Shown piece by piece: positions 16,621-25,261 of a DNA stretch of 64,000 nt. Source of the stretch: Humibacillus sp. DSM 29435 (GTDB taxonomy: Bacteria > Actinomycetota > Actinomycetes > Actinomycetales > Dermatophilaceae); contig NZ_MAST01000023.1 of assembly GCF_001758225.1 (NCBI RefSeq), forward strand, positions 124,001-188,000, written 5' to 3'. Both the position numbers and the translations under genes were made by a program. The notes below the pieces were generated by a model. It ran no database searches, was not told the origin of the DNA, and saw only the letters and a program-made list of their open reading frames with translations. Within the stretch, counting starts at the first letter, position 1. Each line of letters starts with the position of its first letter.

Positions 16621-17124
16621 ATGAGACGCAGAGACGAGACCGCCTTCCAGGCCTTCGTCGTCGAGCGCCAGACCATGCTGCGCCGCCGGGCCTTTCTGCT
16701 GTGCGGCAACTGGGCCGACGGTGACGAGCTGGTACAGGAGGCGTTGGCCCGGGTCTACGTCGCCTGGCCGCGGATCGCCACCGGTGCCGAAACCGCCTAC
16801 ACGAGACGCACGATGATGAACCTCTTTCTCAACGACCAGCGCAAACGACGCCGCGAGGTGCTCACCGACGAGCCCCCTGAGCCGGCCACGACCCCCCACG
16901 ACCACGACCTGGCCCTGACCCTGACCGCGCTGCTCGACGACCTGCCCGAGAAGCAGCGGGCCGTGCTCGTGCTGCGCTTCTGGGAAGACCTCACGGTGCC
17001 GCAGATCGCGGAATGCACCGGGGTCGCCGAGGGCACGATCAAGAGTCAGATCTCCCGTGCGCTGCACGCCCTGCGCGACCGGCTGGCCGAACCGCCGCGA
17101 GGCGCGGCGGAGGTGGCGACATGA
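16621..17124 (+). CDS. SigE-family ECF RNA polymerase sigma factor
   Basis: 167 aa of the actinobacterial SigE-like ECF group. Region 2: FVVERQTMLRRRAFLLCGNWADGDELVQEALARVYVAW; region 4: LDDLPEKQRAVLVLRFWEDLTVPQIAECTGVAEGTIKSQISRAL. GGAG five bases before ATG 16621. It overlaps the following membrane protein gene by four bases (ATGA), the standard sigma/anti-sigma layout. It follows directly on the family B palindrome cluster. Confidence 0.93.
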   Translation: MRRRDETAFQAFVVERQTMLRRRAFLLCGNWADGDELVQEALARVYVAWPRIATGAETAYTRRTMMNLFLNDQRKRRREVLTDEPPEPATTPHDHDLALTLTALLDDLPEKQRAVLVLRFWEDLTVPQIAECTGVAEGTIKSQISRALHALRDRLAEPPRGAAEVAT

Positions 17125-18113
17125 ACACCCGAGGCGACGACGACCGAGCCGACGACGACCGAGCCGACCAGGCCGGCCGAGACCACGAACCGCACGAGAA
17201 GCAAGACAAGGACACCGCCATGGACACCGACACGAGCGAGCAGCGGCTCAGAGAGGCATTGAACGCCGTGAACGACCTGGAACCTCCCCGCGACGACCTC
17301 TTCGCGGCACGGGCCCTCAACCGTGGCCGGGCCCGCACCGCGCGCCGCCGTTCGGCGCTGCTCGGAGCCGCCGCCGCGGTGATCGTCGTCGGCGGGGTCG
17401 GCGGGGTCGGCGGGGTGTGGACCCTGTCGCAGAACGTTGGCACGTCGACCAGCTCCATGGCGGCCGGTGCGCCCGTGCAGGACCAGTCCAAGGCGGGGGC
17501 GGGTGGTTCGGGCGAGGCTGCGCGCGCTCCTGGCCCCATCTCACCGGGTCAGCCAACCCGCACCCTGGGCTCGGACCAGCCGGGAACAGACGGCCTCACC
17601 GGTGGAAACCTGTCATTGTCGGCCCGCGACACCAGCCAGTGGCTCCGGGGGCCGGTGACGGCGCAGCGCATCGCGTTCGATGCGATTGCGCCCACCCTCG
17701 CCGCGCGCTGGCCCGACGTCTTCTCGGGCGCGTATGCCGCTGACGCCACGAACGCGCGCATCGTCGTCGCGGTCGTTCGCCCCGATCCGGCACTCGAGTC
17801 GTTCGTGAGGGGCGCCATGCCGACAGCGAGTGATGTTCAGTTCGTCACGGCGGCGAACTCGCTCGCGACCAAACAGAAGGTGGCCACAGAGATCGCCGCG
17901 AGCGCCGTGGCCCTGAGCGGCCAAGGTGTCGACGTGACCGGCATCCGCCTCGACGGGCGCACCGACCGGGTGGTCGTGACGACCGCGACGGGGTCAACCC
18001 CAGGAGTGCTCGAACAGCGTTACGGCACAACGATGGTGACGGTTGTCGTCTCAGCGGTGACGCCTCCGGCGAAGCTGCCGAACGGCGCCACCCTGCCGCC
18101 ACTGCAACGCTGA
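17121..18113 (+). CDS. Putative anti-sigma or sigma-associated membrane protein
   Basis: 330 aa. The cytoplasmic N-terminus of about 75 residues is charged and contains an Asp-Arg-Ala repeat (GDDDRADDDRADQ), followed by one membrane span near residues 76-96 with a Gly-Gly-Val triplet (GGVGGVGGV), then a long exported part rich in Ser, Gly and Pro and an Ala/Val-rich domain. No HxxxCxxC zinc motif is present, so it is not a ZAS anti-sigma factor. Coupled to the SigE-type factor by an ATGA overlap. Confidence 0.8.
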   Translation: MNTRGDDDRADDDRADQAGRDHEPHEKQDKDTAMDTDTSEQRLREALNAVNDLEPPRDDLFAARALNRGRARTARRRSALLGAAAAVIVVGGVGGVGGVWTLSQNVGTSTSSMAAGAPVQDQSKAGAGGSGEAARAPGPISPGQPTRTLGSDQPGTDGLTGGNLSLSARDTSQWLRGPVTAQRIAFDAIAPTLAARWPDVFSGAYAADATNARIVVAVVRPDPALESFVRGAMPTASDVQFVTAANSLATKQKVATEIAASAVALSGQGVDVTGIRLDGRTDRVVVTTATGSTPGVLEQRYGTTMVTVVVSAVTPPAKLPNGATLPPLQR

Positions 18114-18145
18114 CCATCTCGGCTGGCGCGGATAGGCTGCTCGGC

Positions 18146-19192
18146 ATGGAGCAGCCCCCCGCCCCCGAGGCCCCGATGAGCCCCATCGAGGCTCTGAGGC
18201 GCATCTGTTTCCTGCTCGAGCGCGGGCGTGAGAGCAGCTACCGGGTCGACGCCTTCCGCAAGGCCAGCGACGCGATCACGCTCATCACTGACGACGAGCT
18301 GACGGAGCGGGTCAAGGCTGGAACTCTCAAACAGATCAAGGGCATCGGCGACTCGAGCGCCGCGATCATCGGGCAGGCGGCGCGGGGCGAGATGCCGACC
18401 TACCTCGCCGAGACCGAGAAGAAGCACGGCGGGCCGCTCACCACCGACGGCGCCGAGCTGTACGCCGCGCTACGCGGTGACCTGCACTCCCACTCGAACT
18501 GGAGCGACGGCGGCAGCCCCATCGAGGAGATGGTGCTGGCCGCCGTGCAGCTGGGGCAGGAGTGGATGGCGCTGACCGACCACTCCCCCCGTCTCAAGAT
18601 CGCGAACGGGCTCTCGCGCGAGCGCCTCGCCGACCAGCTGAGACGGGTCGAGGCGATCAACGCCAGCGTCGGCGACTCGTTCACCCTGCTCAAGGGCATC
18701 GAGGTCGACATCAACCTCGACGGCAGCCTCGACCAGGACGAGGACATGCTGGCCCAGCTCGACGTCGTGACGGCCTCGATCCACTCCAAGCTGCGCCAAC
18801 CCGCCTTCGAGATGACCCCCCGCATGCTGGCCGCCGTGCGGCATCCGCGCACCAACGTGCTCGCGCACTGCACCGGCCGGCTCGTCACCGGCGGCCGGGG
18901 CACGCGGCCCCCGTCGGCCTTCGACGCCGAGAAGGTGTTCGCGGCCTGCCTCGAGAACGACGTCGCAGTCGAGATCAACTCACGCCCCGAGCGCCAGGAC
19001 CCACCCGACGAGCTGATCGTGCTGGCGCGCGACCTCGGCTGCCTCTTCACCATCGACTCCGACGCCCACGCGCCCGGTCAGCTCGACATGAAGAGCCTCG
19101 GCTGCGCGCGGGCCGAGCAGCACGGCATCTGGGCCGAACGCATCGTCACGACGTGGCCGGTCGATGACGTGCTGGCCTGGGCCGGGCGTTGA
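18146..19192 (+). CDS. PHP-domain protein, PolX-like
   Basis: 348 aa. The N-terminal 100 residues carry helix-hairpin-helix-like DNA-binding elements (YRVDAFRKASDAI and LKQIKGIGDSSAAIIGQA) as in family X polymerases. The rest is a PHP phosphoesterase with GDLHSHSNWSDGG near residue 113, LTDHSPR near 145, IEVDI near 185, and IDSDAH near 305, giving the metal ligands. The polymerase palm domain is missing, so this is a stand-alone PolX-type PHP protein, perhaps an exonuclease. Starts 32 bases behind the sigma-associated gene. Confidence 0.9.
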   Translation: MEQPPAPEAPMSPIEALRRICFLLERGRESSYRVDAFRKASDAITLITDDELTERVKAGTLKQIKGIGDSSAAIIGQAARGEMPTYLAETEKKHGGPLTTDGAELYAALRGDLHSHSNWSDGGSPIEEMVLAAVQLGQEWMALTDHSPRLKIANGLSRERLADQLRRVEAINASVGDSFTLLKGIEVDINLDGSLDQDEDMLAQLDVVTASIHSKLRQPAFEMTPRMLAAVRHPRTNVLAHCTGRLVTGGRGTRPPSAFDAEKVFAACLENDVAVEINSRPERQDPPDELIVLARDLGCLFTIDSDAHAPGQLDMKSLGCARAEQHGIWAERIVTTWPVDDVLAWAGR

Positions 19193-19256
19193 TTTGGAGC
19201 GAGCCCCGATCTGCGGCTATGGTTTCGCTCGTCCCAAACGGATAGGTCGGGTTCAC

Positions 19257-19329
19257 GTCCCCATCGTCTAGCGGCCTAGGACTCCGCCCTTTCACGGCGG
19301 CAGCACGGGTTCGAATCCCGTTGGGGATA
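19257..19329 (+). tRNA. tRNA-Glu (UUC)
   Basis: 73 nt without encoded CCA. Acceptor GTCCCCA/TGGGGAT (first pair G-U), anticodon stem CCGCC/GGCGG around CTTTCAC, T-arm ACGGG-TTCGAAT-CCCGT. The unusual first G-U pair is worth noting. Confidence 0.96.
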
Positions 19330-19332
19330 CGC

Positions 19333-19383
19333 GTTACAGTTCCACCAGCGTCACAGTTGCACCAGCACCATGGTTTCACCAGC
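19333..19383. repeat. Three tandem 17-base repeats between tRNA genes
   Basis: GTTACAGTTCCACCAGC (19333-19349), GTCACAGTTGCACCAGC (19350-19366) and ACCATGGTTTCACCAGC (19367-19383). The shared part is yACAGTTnCACCAGC. It fills nearly the whole spacer between tRNA-Glu and tRNA-Asp. Confidence 0.85.
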
Positions 19384-19394
19384 ACTACCAGTGA

Positions 19395-19468
19395 GGCCCC
19401 GTAGCGCAGTTGGTTAGCGCGCCGCCCTGTCACGGCGGAGGTCGCCGGTTCGAGCCCGGTCGGGGTCG
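19395..19468 (+). tRNA. tRNA-Asp (GUC)
   Basis: 74 nt without encoded CCA. Acceptor GGCCCCG/CGGGGTC, anticodon stem CCGCC/GGCGG around CTGTCAC, T-arm GCCGG-TTCGAGC-CCGGT, discriminator G. Confidence 0.97.
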
Positions 19469-19478
19469 CTTCATATGA

Positions 19479-19510
19479 AGCGCCGCTCCTCAACGAGGAG
19501 CGGCGCTTTG
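19479..19510 (+). terminator. Rho-independent terminator of the tRNA-Glu/Asp unit
   Basis: Perfect 13-base arms AGCGCCGCTCCTC and GAGGAGCGGCGCT around AAC, followed by TT-G-G; ten bases after tRNA-Asp. Confidence 0.9.
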
Positions 19511-19566
19511 GCGTTCACCACCCCCAGCCCGGATGCCGCTCACCCTCCCGCGGCCGCGTCGCCTGT

Positions 19567-19656
19567 GCGTTCGGCACCTGTTTGGCCTCGCAGGTGCCAA
19601 CCGCGCGACAGGCTGCCCGTTCGGCACCTCCCCCGCCTGACTGGTGCCAACCGCAC
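19567..19656. repeat. Paired hairpin repeat, left copy (family C)
   Basis: GCGTTCGGCACCTG (19567) faces CAGGTGCCAACCGC (about 19591), then CGTTCGGCACCT (19618) faces CTGGTGCCAACCGC (19641): two hairpins built from one 14-base unit. A related double hairpin lies at the other end of the DUF559 gene. Confidence 0.85.
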
Positions 19657-19664
19657 AGCTGGGC

Positions 19665-20618
19665 TCAGGCGGGTCGGCGCGAGCCCAGGCGGTGGGCGCG
19701 CACGACCTGGTTGAGGAATGCGTTCGGGTCGAGGCGCAATCCCAGAACGGGAATTCGCAGCACTCGCTCGGCGCCGAGCACCAGCTCGTTCTGGCGCAAC
19801 GCGTCGGCCACCGCGTTCAGGGCCAAGGCGTGGTGCCCACCGTCGATCTCGACAACGAGCCCGATGTCGTTCCACGCCACGTCGAGGTAGACCCGGCCGT
19901 CGGGAAGCGTGCGCACCGACTGCCGGTCGGGCTCGGGCAGGCCACGGGTGCGGCAGAGCCGCGCAAAGTCGAGCTCGCCCAACGAATGCGCACCATCGCA
20001 GACGTCACGAACCACCGTGTCGATCAGCTGCCGCCGCGGCGAGCGGCGAACCGCGCTCCACGCCTCGAGCAGCATCGGGGGTGAGACGAGGCGCTGCTGA
20101 ATGACCAGACAGAGCACCAGGGTGGCCTGGCGATCGGTGCGGGCCCACTGCGCGGCATGGATCGCGGCGTGTTCGGGCCGAACGCGGGGTACGCCGGCGC
20201 CGATCGGTTCCGGCTGGCGAACTCGTTGGTGACGTCGCACGCCTGGCACCGAGTGCCGCCGGTTGTCGGCCGGCAGGCAGACATCGATCGCATCGGTCAT
20301 GAAGCCGGTCAGCCCCGAGGCCAGCAGTGCGGTCGCTCCGTCGAGCGCCGCGCCGGCACCGGTCTCCCACACGGCGCGCCACCACAAGGCCTCGCCTTGA
20401 GGCTCTGAGGTGCCGATGACCACCGTGTGCCGACCAGCGCGCCGCCACCGGCCGGCGTTGACCTCTGACGCGACGTCATGCCTGGACAGGCCCGCGGCAC
20501 GCAGATCGGCTCGGTGAGCGACCCCGGCGTGCCGGGCCGCCACCTCCGCTCCGATGCGGGCTCGCTGCGCACGGCTGCGGCGCACGGTTCTGGCGAGCAT
20601 GCAGGCAGCCTGCTTCAT
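19665..20618 (-). CDS. DUF559-type protein with AbiEi-like N-terminal domain
   Basis: 317 aa from ATG 20618 (the frame is open to 20678). The N-terminus (GVAHRADLRAAGLSRHDVASEVNAGRWRRAGRH) looks like the winged-helix of AbiEi-type antitoxin/repressor domains. The C-terminus is a Vsr/DUF559 endonuclease-like fold with DVAWNDIGLVVEIDGGHH (acidic residues of a PD-(D/E)XK-type site). A common actinobacterial architecture with no settled role; no AbiEii toxin lies beside it. Flanked on both sides by family C repeats, which might mark it as a mobile or inserted unit. Confidence 0.8.
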   Translation of the reverse strand: MKQAACMLARTVRRSRAQRARIGAEVAARHAGVAHRADLRAAGLSRHDVASEVNAGRWRRAGRHTVVIGTSEPQGEALWWRAVWETGAGAALDGATALLASGLTGFMTDAIDVCLPADNRRHSVPGVRRHQRVRQPEPIGAGVPRVRPEHAAIHAAQWARTDRQATLVLCLVIQQRLVSPPMLLEAWSAVRRSPRRQLIDTVVRDVCDGAHSLGELDFARLCRTRGLPEPDRQSVRTLPDGRVYLDVAWNDIGLVVEIDGGHHALALNAVADALRQNELVLGAERVLRIPVLGLRLDPNAFLNQVVRAHRLGSRRPA

Positions 20619-20660
20619 CAACCGTCCGCGTCGCTGACGTTGTGCACAGGCCGCCGCTGA

Positions 20661-20750
20661 GCGTTCGGCACCTCTCAAGCCGCGGAGGTGTCAAGCGCAC
20701 TACGGGTTGCGCGGTTGGCACCTGCACGACGTCGGAGGTGCCAGACGCAC
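20661..20750. repeat. Paired hairpin repeat, right copy (family C)
   Basis: GCGTTCGGCACCTC (20661), GGAGGTGTCAAGCGCAC (about 20684), GCGGTTGGCACCTGC (20711) and GGAGGTGCCAGACGCAC (20734): the same four-unit layout as the copy at 19567-19656, between the DUF559 gene and the pucR-type stop. Confidence 0.85.
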
Positions 20751-20790
20751 AGCGCAACGCGGCCCAGCGGCATGCCGGATGCCGGTGGAA

Positions 20791-21987
20791 TCAGCGGTGG
20801 CCGGCCCGCAGCACCAGCTCGAGCTCGAACCGGGTCTCGGGGTCATCGAGAGCCGCACCGAACAAGTCGCGAAGCTGGCCGACGCGGTAGCCGACGGTCT
20901 GGGGGTGCACGAACAGCTCCTCGGCGATCGGGGCCCGCGCCCCTTGGTGGCGCAGCCACGACAGCAGCGTCTCGGCCAGCCGCTCCCGAACGGCCGGCCG
21001 CAGCGAGTCGAACGGGGTGAGCAGCTTGCGGGCCAAGTCGTCGGTAGCCAGGGGCTCCGCGCGAACGACCAGCTCGGCGAGGTGCTCGTCGACCCACACG
21101 GGCGGGGCGCCCGGCCCCGACTCGACCGGGCTCGACAGCCCACGACCAGCGGCCGACGCCGCCAGCTGCAGCGACTCCGACGCCTCCTGCCACGGCCGGG
21201 TCGAGCCGATGATGGCCCGGCGACCCGAGAGCGCTCGCTCGATCGCGGAGCGCTGAGCGGGCCGCCCGGCGAAGGGCAGCACGACCACGACGTCGGTACC
21301 GCGCTCGCTCACCAGCGCCTCCGCCCCGAGAGCGGCCCGCAGGCCGTCGACGCGCGGAAACGGCACCACGGCGACCACGATCGTGTCGGGCAACGTCCAG
21401 CCGATGGCGGCCGCGGCCCGGCTGACAGCGCCGTCGCTCGAGTCACCGCGCAGCAGCATCTCGACGAGCCCACCCCGCAACCGCTGCTGCTCACCGGCGC
21501 GCTCCGACTGCTCGTGGGCGTAGCCCTGGGCGCTCGCGGCCGACAGCTCGTCGATGTAGGCGAACAGTGACTCCCCGAGGGCGAGCAGCACGTCGGGGGC
21601 CATCTGCGAAACGTCGACGGTGCGCGAGATCGCGCGAAAGGTGACCCGGGCGCCGTAGCGGTAGGCCGCGAGCAGCGACTCGAGGCTGCGGCCAGAGCGC
21701 ACCTCGCCCCGGCCGAGGCCCTCGTAGACCCACTTGCCGTCATCGGACAGGGCCGGCAACCGGGTTCCGGGCAGGTCGAGAAAGCGGTTGAGGGCGATCT
21801 GCACGCCCCGTCGGACCCCCTGCCCGAACCGGCCCTCCATGGGCATCGCGTAGACCGGAACGTCGAGCGGGATACCCGCGATGATGGCCTCGACGATCTC
21901 AGCCACCACAGGCCGGATTTGCTGGCTGACTTCGGTCGGTAGGTACAACCACGGAGGGTCAGACGTGGTCTGCGCCACAATCCTCAC
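20791..21987 (-). CDS. PucR family transcriptional regulator
   Basis: 398 aa from GTG 21987, which has GAAGG just upstream; the frame stays open to 22125, overlapping the divergent gene. The C-terminal helix-turn-helix (LLSWLRHQGARAPIAEELFVHPQTVGYRVGQLRDLFG) is the PucR/CdaR type, and the middle is a GGDEF-like degenerate fold. It diverges from the desaturase operon across 89 bases, so it most likely controls that operon; PucR-type FasR regulates fatty acid synthesis in streptomycetes, a reasonable parallel. Confidence 0.9.
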   Translation of the reverse strand: MRIVAQTTSDPPWLYLPTEVSQQIRPVVAEIVEAIIAGIPLDVPVYAMPMEGRFGQGVRRGVQIALNRFLDLPGTRLPALSDDGKWVYEGLGRGEVRSGRSLESLLAAYRYGARVTFRAISRTVDVSQMAPDVLLALGESLFAYIDELSAASAQGYAHEQSERAGEQQRLRGGLVEMLLRGDSSDGAVSRAAAAIGWTLPDTIVVAVVPFPRVDGLRAALGAEALVSERGTDVVVVLPFAGRPAQRSAIERALSGRRAIIGSTRPWQEASESLQLAASAAGRGLSSPVESGPGAPPVWVDEHLAELVVRAEPLATDDLARKLLTPFDSLRPAVRERLAETLLSWLRHQGARAPIAEELFVHPQTVGYRVGQLRDLFGAALDDPETRFELELVLRAGHR

Positions 21988-22076
21988 CGCCTTCTTATCA
22001 CCACGAGACAGTTTCCTGCGTGAAACAGTACCCGACGTCGCAAGACGCCGAGCCCCTTCAGGGTGGATGATTAGGT

Positions 22077-23168
22077 ATGCCTCAGATCCGTGCCCTGCGA
22101 CGCGTCGCTTCACTGCTGACGACACCGCTGGCCCCGGAAGACTTCTTCGGCCTGGTGAACCCCCTCAGCTCGACCCGTCAGCTGCGCGGCATCGTCACGA
22201 AAGTGACCCGCGAGACGGCCGACTCGACAACCGTCGCCTTTCGCCCCGGCAAGGGCTGGAACGCCCACGCCGCCGGGCAGTGGGCCCGTATCGGGGTCGA
22301 GATCAACGGCGTGCGGCAGTGGCGCAGCTACTCGTTGTCGGCGGCCGCGGGGCACGACCCGGCCATCACGGTCACCGCGATCGGCTTCGTCTCGACGGCC
22401 CTGGCCCGCGACACCAAGGTCGGCGACCTGCTGTTCCTCGACCCCCCGCAGGGCGACTTCGTGCTCCCCGAGCACCCCCGCCCCCTGCTCATGCTCACCG
22501 CGGGCAGCGGTCTCACGCCGGTCATGTCGATGGTGCGCACCCTCGTGCCGCGCCGCCAAGACGCCGACGTCGTGCTCATCCACTCCGCCCGCAGCCCCGA
22601 CGAGGCCCTGTTCCACGACGAGCTTCTCGAGATGGCCGACCAGTTTCCCAGCCTCAAGGTGCGGCACTGGTACACCCGCGACACGGGCCCCGACGCCTCC
22701 AACGATGAGCCCCGCCGCCTCGACCTCACCGACACCACCGACCTCGAGAGCCTCTGCCCCGACTGGCGCGACCGGGCCGCTTACGCGTGCGGCCCCGCCG
22801 AGTTTCTCGACGCGGCCGACGAGCTGTGGCTGCGCGACGGCGACGACGCCACCCACGCCAACCTGACCATCGAGCGTTTCGCCACCGTGCTGCTCCCCGG
22901 AACCGGGGGCGAGGGTGGGATCGTTACGTTTGAGAAGTCCGACAAGGAGGTGGAGGTCGATGGTGACGTCCCCCTGCTCGACGCCGGTGAAGACTGCGGC
23001 GTCGTCATGCCGAGCGGATGCCGTATGGGCATCTGTCGAAGCTGCCTGATCCCGCTCGTGGCCGGCAAGGTGCGCGACCTGCGCACCGGCGAGGTTCACG
23101 GCGAAGAGGGCGAGCTCATCCAGACCTGTGTCAATGCTGCCGCCGGCCCCGTCCACCTGGACATCTAG
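22077..23168 (+). CDS. Ferredoxin reductase-like electron donor for desaturase
   Basis: 363 aa. FAD/NAD(P)H reductase module (RSYSLSAAAG FAD motif near residue 82; LMLTAGSGLTPVMSMV NAD site near 140) fused to a C-terminal plant-type 2Fe-2S ferredoxin with CRMGICRSC and a late QTCVN cysteine. It matches the mycobacterial Rv3230c type that feeds electrons to the DesA3 stearoyl-CoA desaturase, and the next gene, 15 bases on, is such a desaturase. Confidence 0.93.
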   Translation: MPQIRALRRVASLLTTPLAPEDFFGLVNPLSSTRQLRGIVTKVTRETADSTTVAFRPGKGWNAHAAGQWARIGVEINGVRQWRSYSLSAAAGHDPAITVTAIGFVSTALARDTKVGDLLFLDPPQGDFVLPEHPRPLLMLTAGSGLTPVMSMVRTLVPRRQDADVVLIHSARSPDEALFHDELLEMADQFPSLKVRHWYTRDTGPDASNDEPRRLDLTDTTDLESLCPDWRDRAAYACGPAEFLDAADELWLRDGDDATHANLTIERFATVLLPGTGGEGGIVTFEKSDKEVEVDGDVPLLDAGEDCGVVMPSGCRMGICRSCLIPLVAGKVRDLRTGEVHGEEGELIQTCVNAAAGPVHLDI

Positions 23169-23183
23169 GAAGGAACCCCACAT

Positions 23184-24506
23184 ATGCCCACCTTGGTTCA
23201 CAAGTCAGCCCCGACCGAGACACCGGTCCCCTCGCCCTCTGGAACGCACGCGACCCAGCCGGGCCAGCCGACCCCGGCGACCGAGCCCGGCGGCATCCGC
23301 CCGCGCAAGCCGATCCTGGCCGCCACCGGAGCCCCCGCCCTGCGCCCCGCCGCCGCGCGCCACCTCTCTGACGAGCAGGTCTACCAGCTCGGTGTCGAGC
23401 TCGACACCCTGCGCGACTCCATCATCGCCACCCGCGGGGCGAAGGATGCCGCCTACATCCGTCGGGTCATCCGCGCCCAGCGCACCCTCGAGGTCGCCGG
23501 CCGCGCCACGTTGATGCTGTCGAAGAAGAAGACCGCCCTGGTGGCCGGCACCGCGATGCTCTCGGTCGCCAAGATCCTCGAGAACATGGAGATCGGGCAC
23601 AACGTGCTGCACGGCCAGTGGGACTGGATGCGCGACCCCGACATCCACTCCACCACCTGGGAGTGGGACTTCGTCACTCCGGCCGCAGCCTGGAAGCACA
23701 CCCACAACGACCTGCACCACACCTGGACCAACGTCATCGGCAAGGACAAGGACGTCGGCTACACGACGCTGCGCATGGCCGAGGACCAGCCCTGGAAGCC
23801 GTTCAACATCCTCAACCCCGTCATCAACGCGGTGCTCGCGCCGTTCTTCGAGTGGGGCATCGCCATCTACGACCTCGAGCTCGAGGCCGTCAAGGACGGC
23901 GAGAAGAGCAAGGCCGACCTCAAGCGCGACCTCAAGGCCGTGGGCCGCAAGGTGGTGCGCCAGTTCACCAAGGACTACGTCGCCACCCCCGCCGCCGCCG
24001 CCCTGCTCGGCTCGGGCAAGCAGGCCCTGATCGGCACCTTCACCGCCAACGCGATCCGCAACGTGTGGGCCCACTCGGTCATCTTCTGCGGCCACTTCCC
24101 CGACGGCGTCGACACCTTCAGTGAGGCCGAGATCGAGGGCGAGACCCGCGGTGACTGGTACATCCGCCAGATGCTCGGCTCGGCCAACATCTCCGGCAGC
24201 AAGACCATGCACCTCATGACGGGCAACCTCAGCCACCAGATCGAGCACCACTGCTTCCCCGACCTGCCGAGCAACCGGTACCACGAGGTGGCCGTGCACA
24301 TGCGCGAAATCACCGAGCGTTACGGCCTGCCGTACACGACCGGCCCGATCCACCGCCAGGTCGGCCAGGCGTGGGCCAAGGTCTTCCGGCTCGCGCTGCC
24401 GCCGAAGAAGTCGCGCACGTCGCCGGCCGCGCCCGACGCCGGCTCGCCCGAGTCCGCTCCGACCACCGGTCGCTCGCCCCTGCCGATGGTGGCGAGTGCC
24501 CTCTGA
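23184..24506 (+). CDS. Membrane fatty acid (acyl-CoA) desaturase
   Basis: 440 aa di-iron desaturase. All three His boxes are present: GHNVLHGQWD near residue 137, HTHNDLHHTW near 172, and HQIEHHCFPDL near 351. A 65-residue Pro/Thr-rich N-terminus precedes the catalytic part. Ribosome site AGGAAGGA before ATG 23184. With the reductase gene it forms an oxygen-dependent acyl desaturation system, which would tune membrane fluidity, probably under the divergent PucR regulator. Confidence 0.94.
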   Translation: MPTLVHKSAPTETPVPSPSGTHATQPGQPTPATEPGGIRPRKPILAATGAPALRPAAARHLSDEQVYQLGVELDTLRDSIIATRGAKDAAYIRRVIRAQRTLEVAGRATLMLSKKKTALVAGTAMLSVAKILENMEIGHNVLHGQWDWMRDPDIHSTTWEWDFVTPAAAWKHTHNDLHHTWTNVIGKDKDVGYTTLRMAEDQPWKPFNILNPVINAVLAPFFEWGIAIYDLELEAVKDGEKSKADLKRDLKAVGRKVVRQFTKDYVATPAAAALLGSGKQALIGTFTANAIRNVWAHSVIFCGHFPDGVDTFSEAEIEGETRGDWYIRQMLGSANISGSKTMHLMTGNLSHQIEHHCFPDLPSNRYHEVAVHMREITERYGLPYTTGPIHRQVGQAWAKVFRLALPPKKSRTSPAAPDAGSPESAPTTGRSPLPMVASAL

Positions 24507-25194
24507 GCCGGCTGCGCGCGCAAGCCTGACCGCGGCCTTCTTCGACCTTGACCGAACCCTGATCCGGGGGTCGGCCAACTACCCCTTGGCGATCGCCGCG
24601 TTCCGCAGCGGTCACGTGCCGTGGCGCGACCTCGTCAAGGACACGTTCACGGCGCTGACCTTCCACCGCAAGGGTTCGACGGATGCCGGGAGCCACGCGC
24701 TGCGCGAACGCATCCTCGGCGCCGTGGCGGGTATCCCGCAGGCCGAGATCATCCACCTGGCCGACGCCATCGTGCCGAAGGTCGTCGGCCGGGTCATCCC
24801 CGAGTCGGCTGCGCTGCTGCGTGAGGCGAAGGATGCCGGTCACCACCGCATCGTCGTGTCGGCCTCCCCCATCGAGCTCGTCGGGCGCATCAGCGACGCC
24901 CTCGGGCTCGAGGGGGCGGTCGCAACCCGCAGCGAGCTCGACAACGGCTGCTACACCGGCCGGCTGGCGGGCGAGTTCTGCTACGGCCACGGCAAGGTGA
25001 TCGAGATCGAGAAGCTCGCGGCAGAACGCGGCTACGACCTGACCCGCAGCTGGGCCTACAGCGACTCGATCAGCGACCTGCCGATGATGGAGCGGGTCGG
25101 CAACGCGGTGGCGGTCAACCCCGACAAGGAGCTGCGCCGCCTCGCTGGCGAACGCGGCTGGCGCATCGTCGAGATCCGCACCCGCCAACGCTGA
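24496..25194 (+). CDS. HAD-IB family phosphatase (SerB-like)
   Basis: 232 aa. HAD motif I FFDLDRTLI near residue 15, motif II VVSASP near 120, and motif IV region WAYSDSISDLPMM near 188. The HAD-IB subgroup includes phosphoserine phosphatase and phospholipid/lysophosphatidic acid phosphatases. GTG start at 24496 overlaps the desaturase stop by 11 bases, so it belongs to that operon; a lipid-phosphate substrate is therefore plausible but unproven. Confidence 0.9.
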   Translation: MPSEPAARASLTAAFFDLDRTLIRGSANYPLAIAAFRSGHVPWRDLVKDTFTALTFHRKGSTDAGSHALRERILGAVAGIPQAEIIHLADAIVPKVVGRVIPESAALLREAKDAGHHRIVVSASPIELVGRISDALGLEGAVATRSELDNGCYTGRLAGEFCYGHGKVIEIEKLAAERGYDLTRSWAYSDSISDLPMMERVGNAVAVNPDKELRRLAGERGWRIVEIRTRQR

Positions 25195-25219
25195 CCCTGC
25201 CCCCCGCCCCCCTCCCCCC

Positions 25220-25258
25220 TGTCCCCTCGCCCTTTCCCCTCGCCCTGTCCCCTCGCCC
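25220..25258. repeat. Three tandem 13-base C-rich repeats
   Basis: TKTCCCCTCGCCC three times in a row, inside a longer C-rich stretch (25199-25265) directly behind the HAD gene. Confidence 0.8.
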
Positions 25259-25261
25259 TTT

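Noticed and set aside
19333-19383. Tandem 17-base repeats as a CRISPR or tRNA fragment array
   Set aside because: Units abut without spacers and match no tRNA part beyond CCA-like bases.
19567-20750. Family C repeats as a CRISPR array
   Set aside because: Units alternate in orientation and there are no regular spacers or cas genes.
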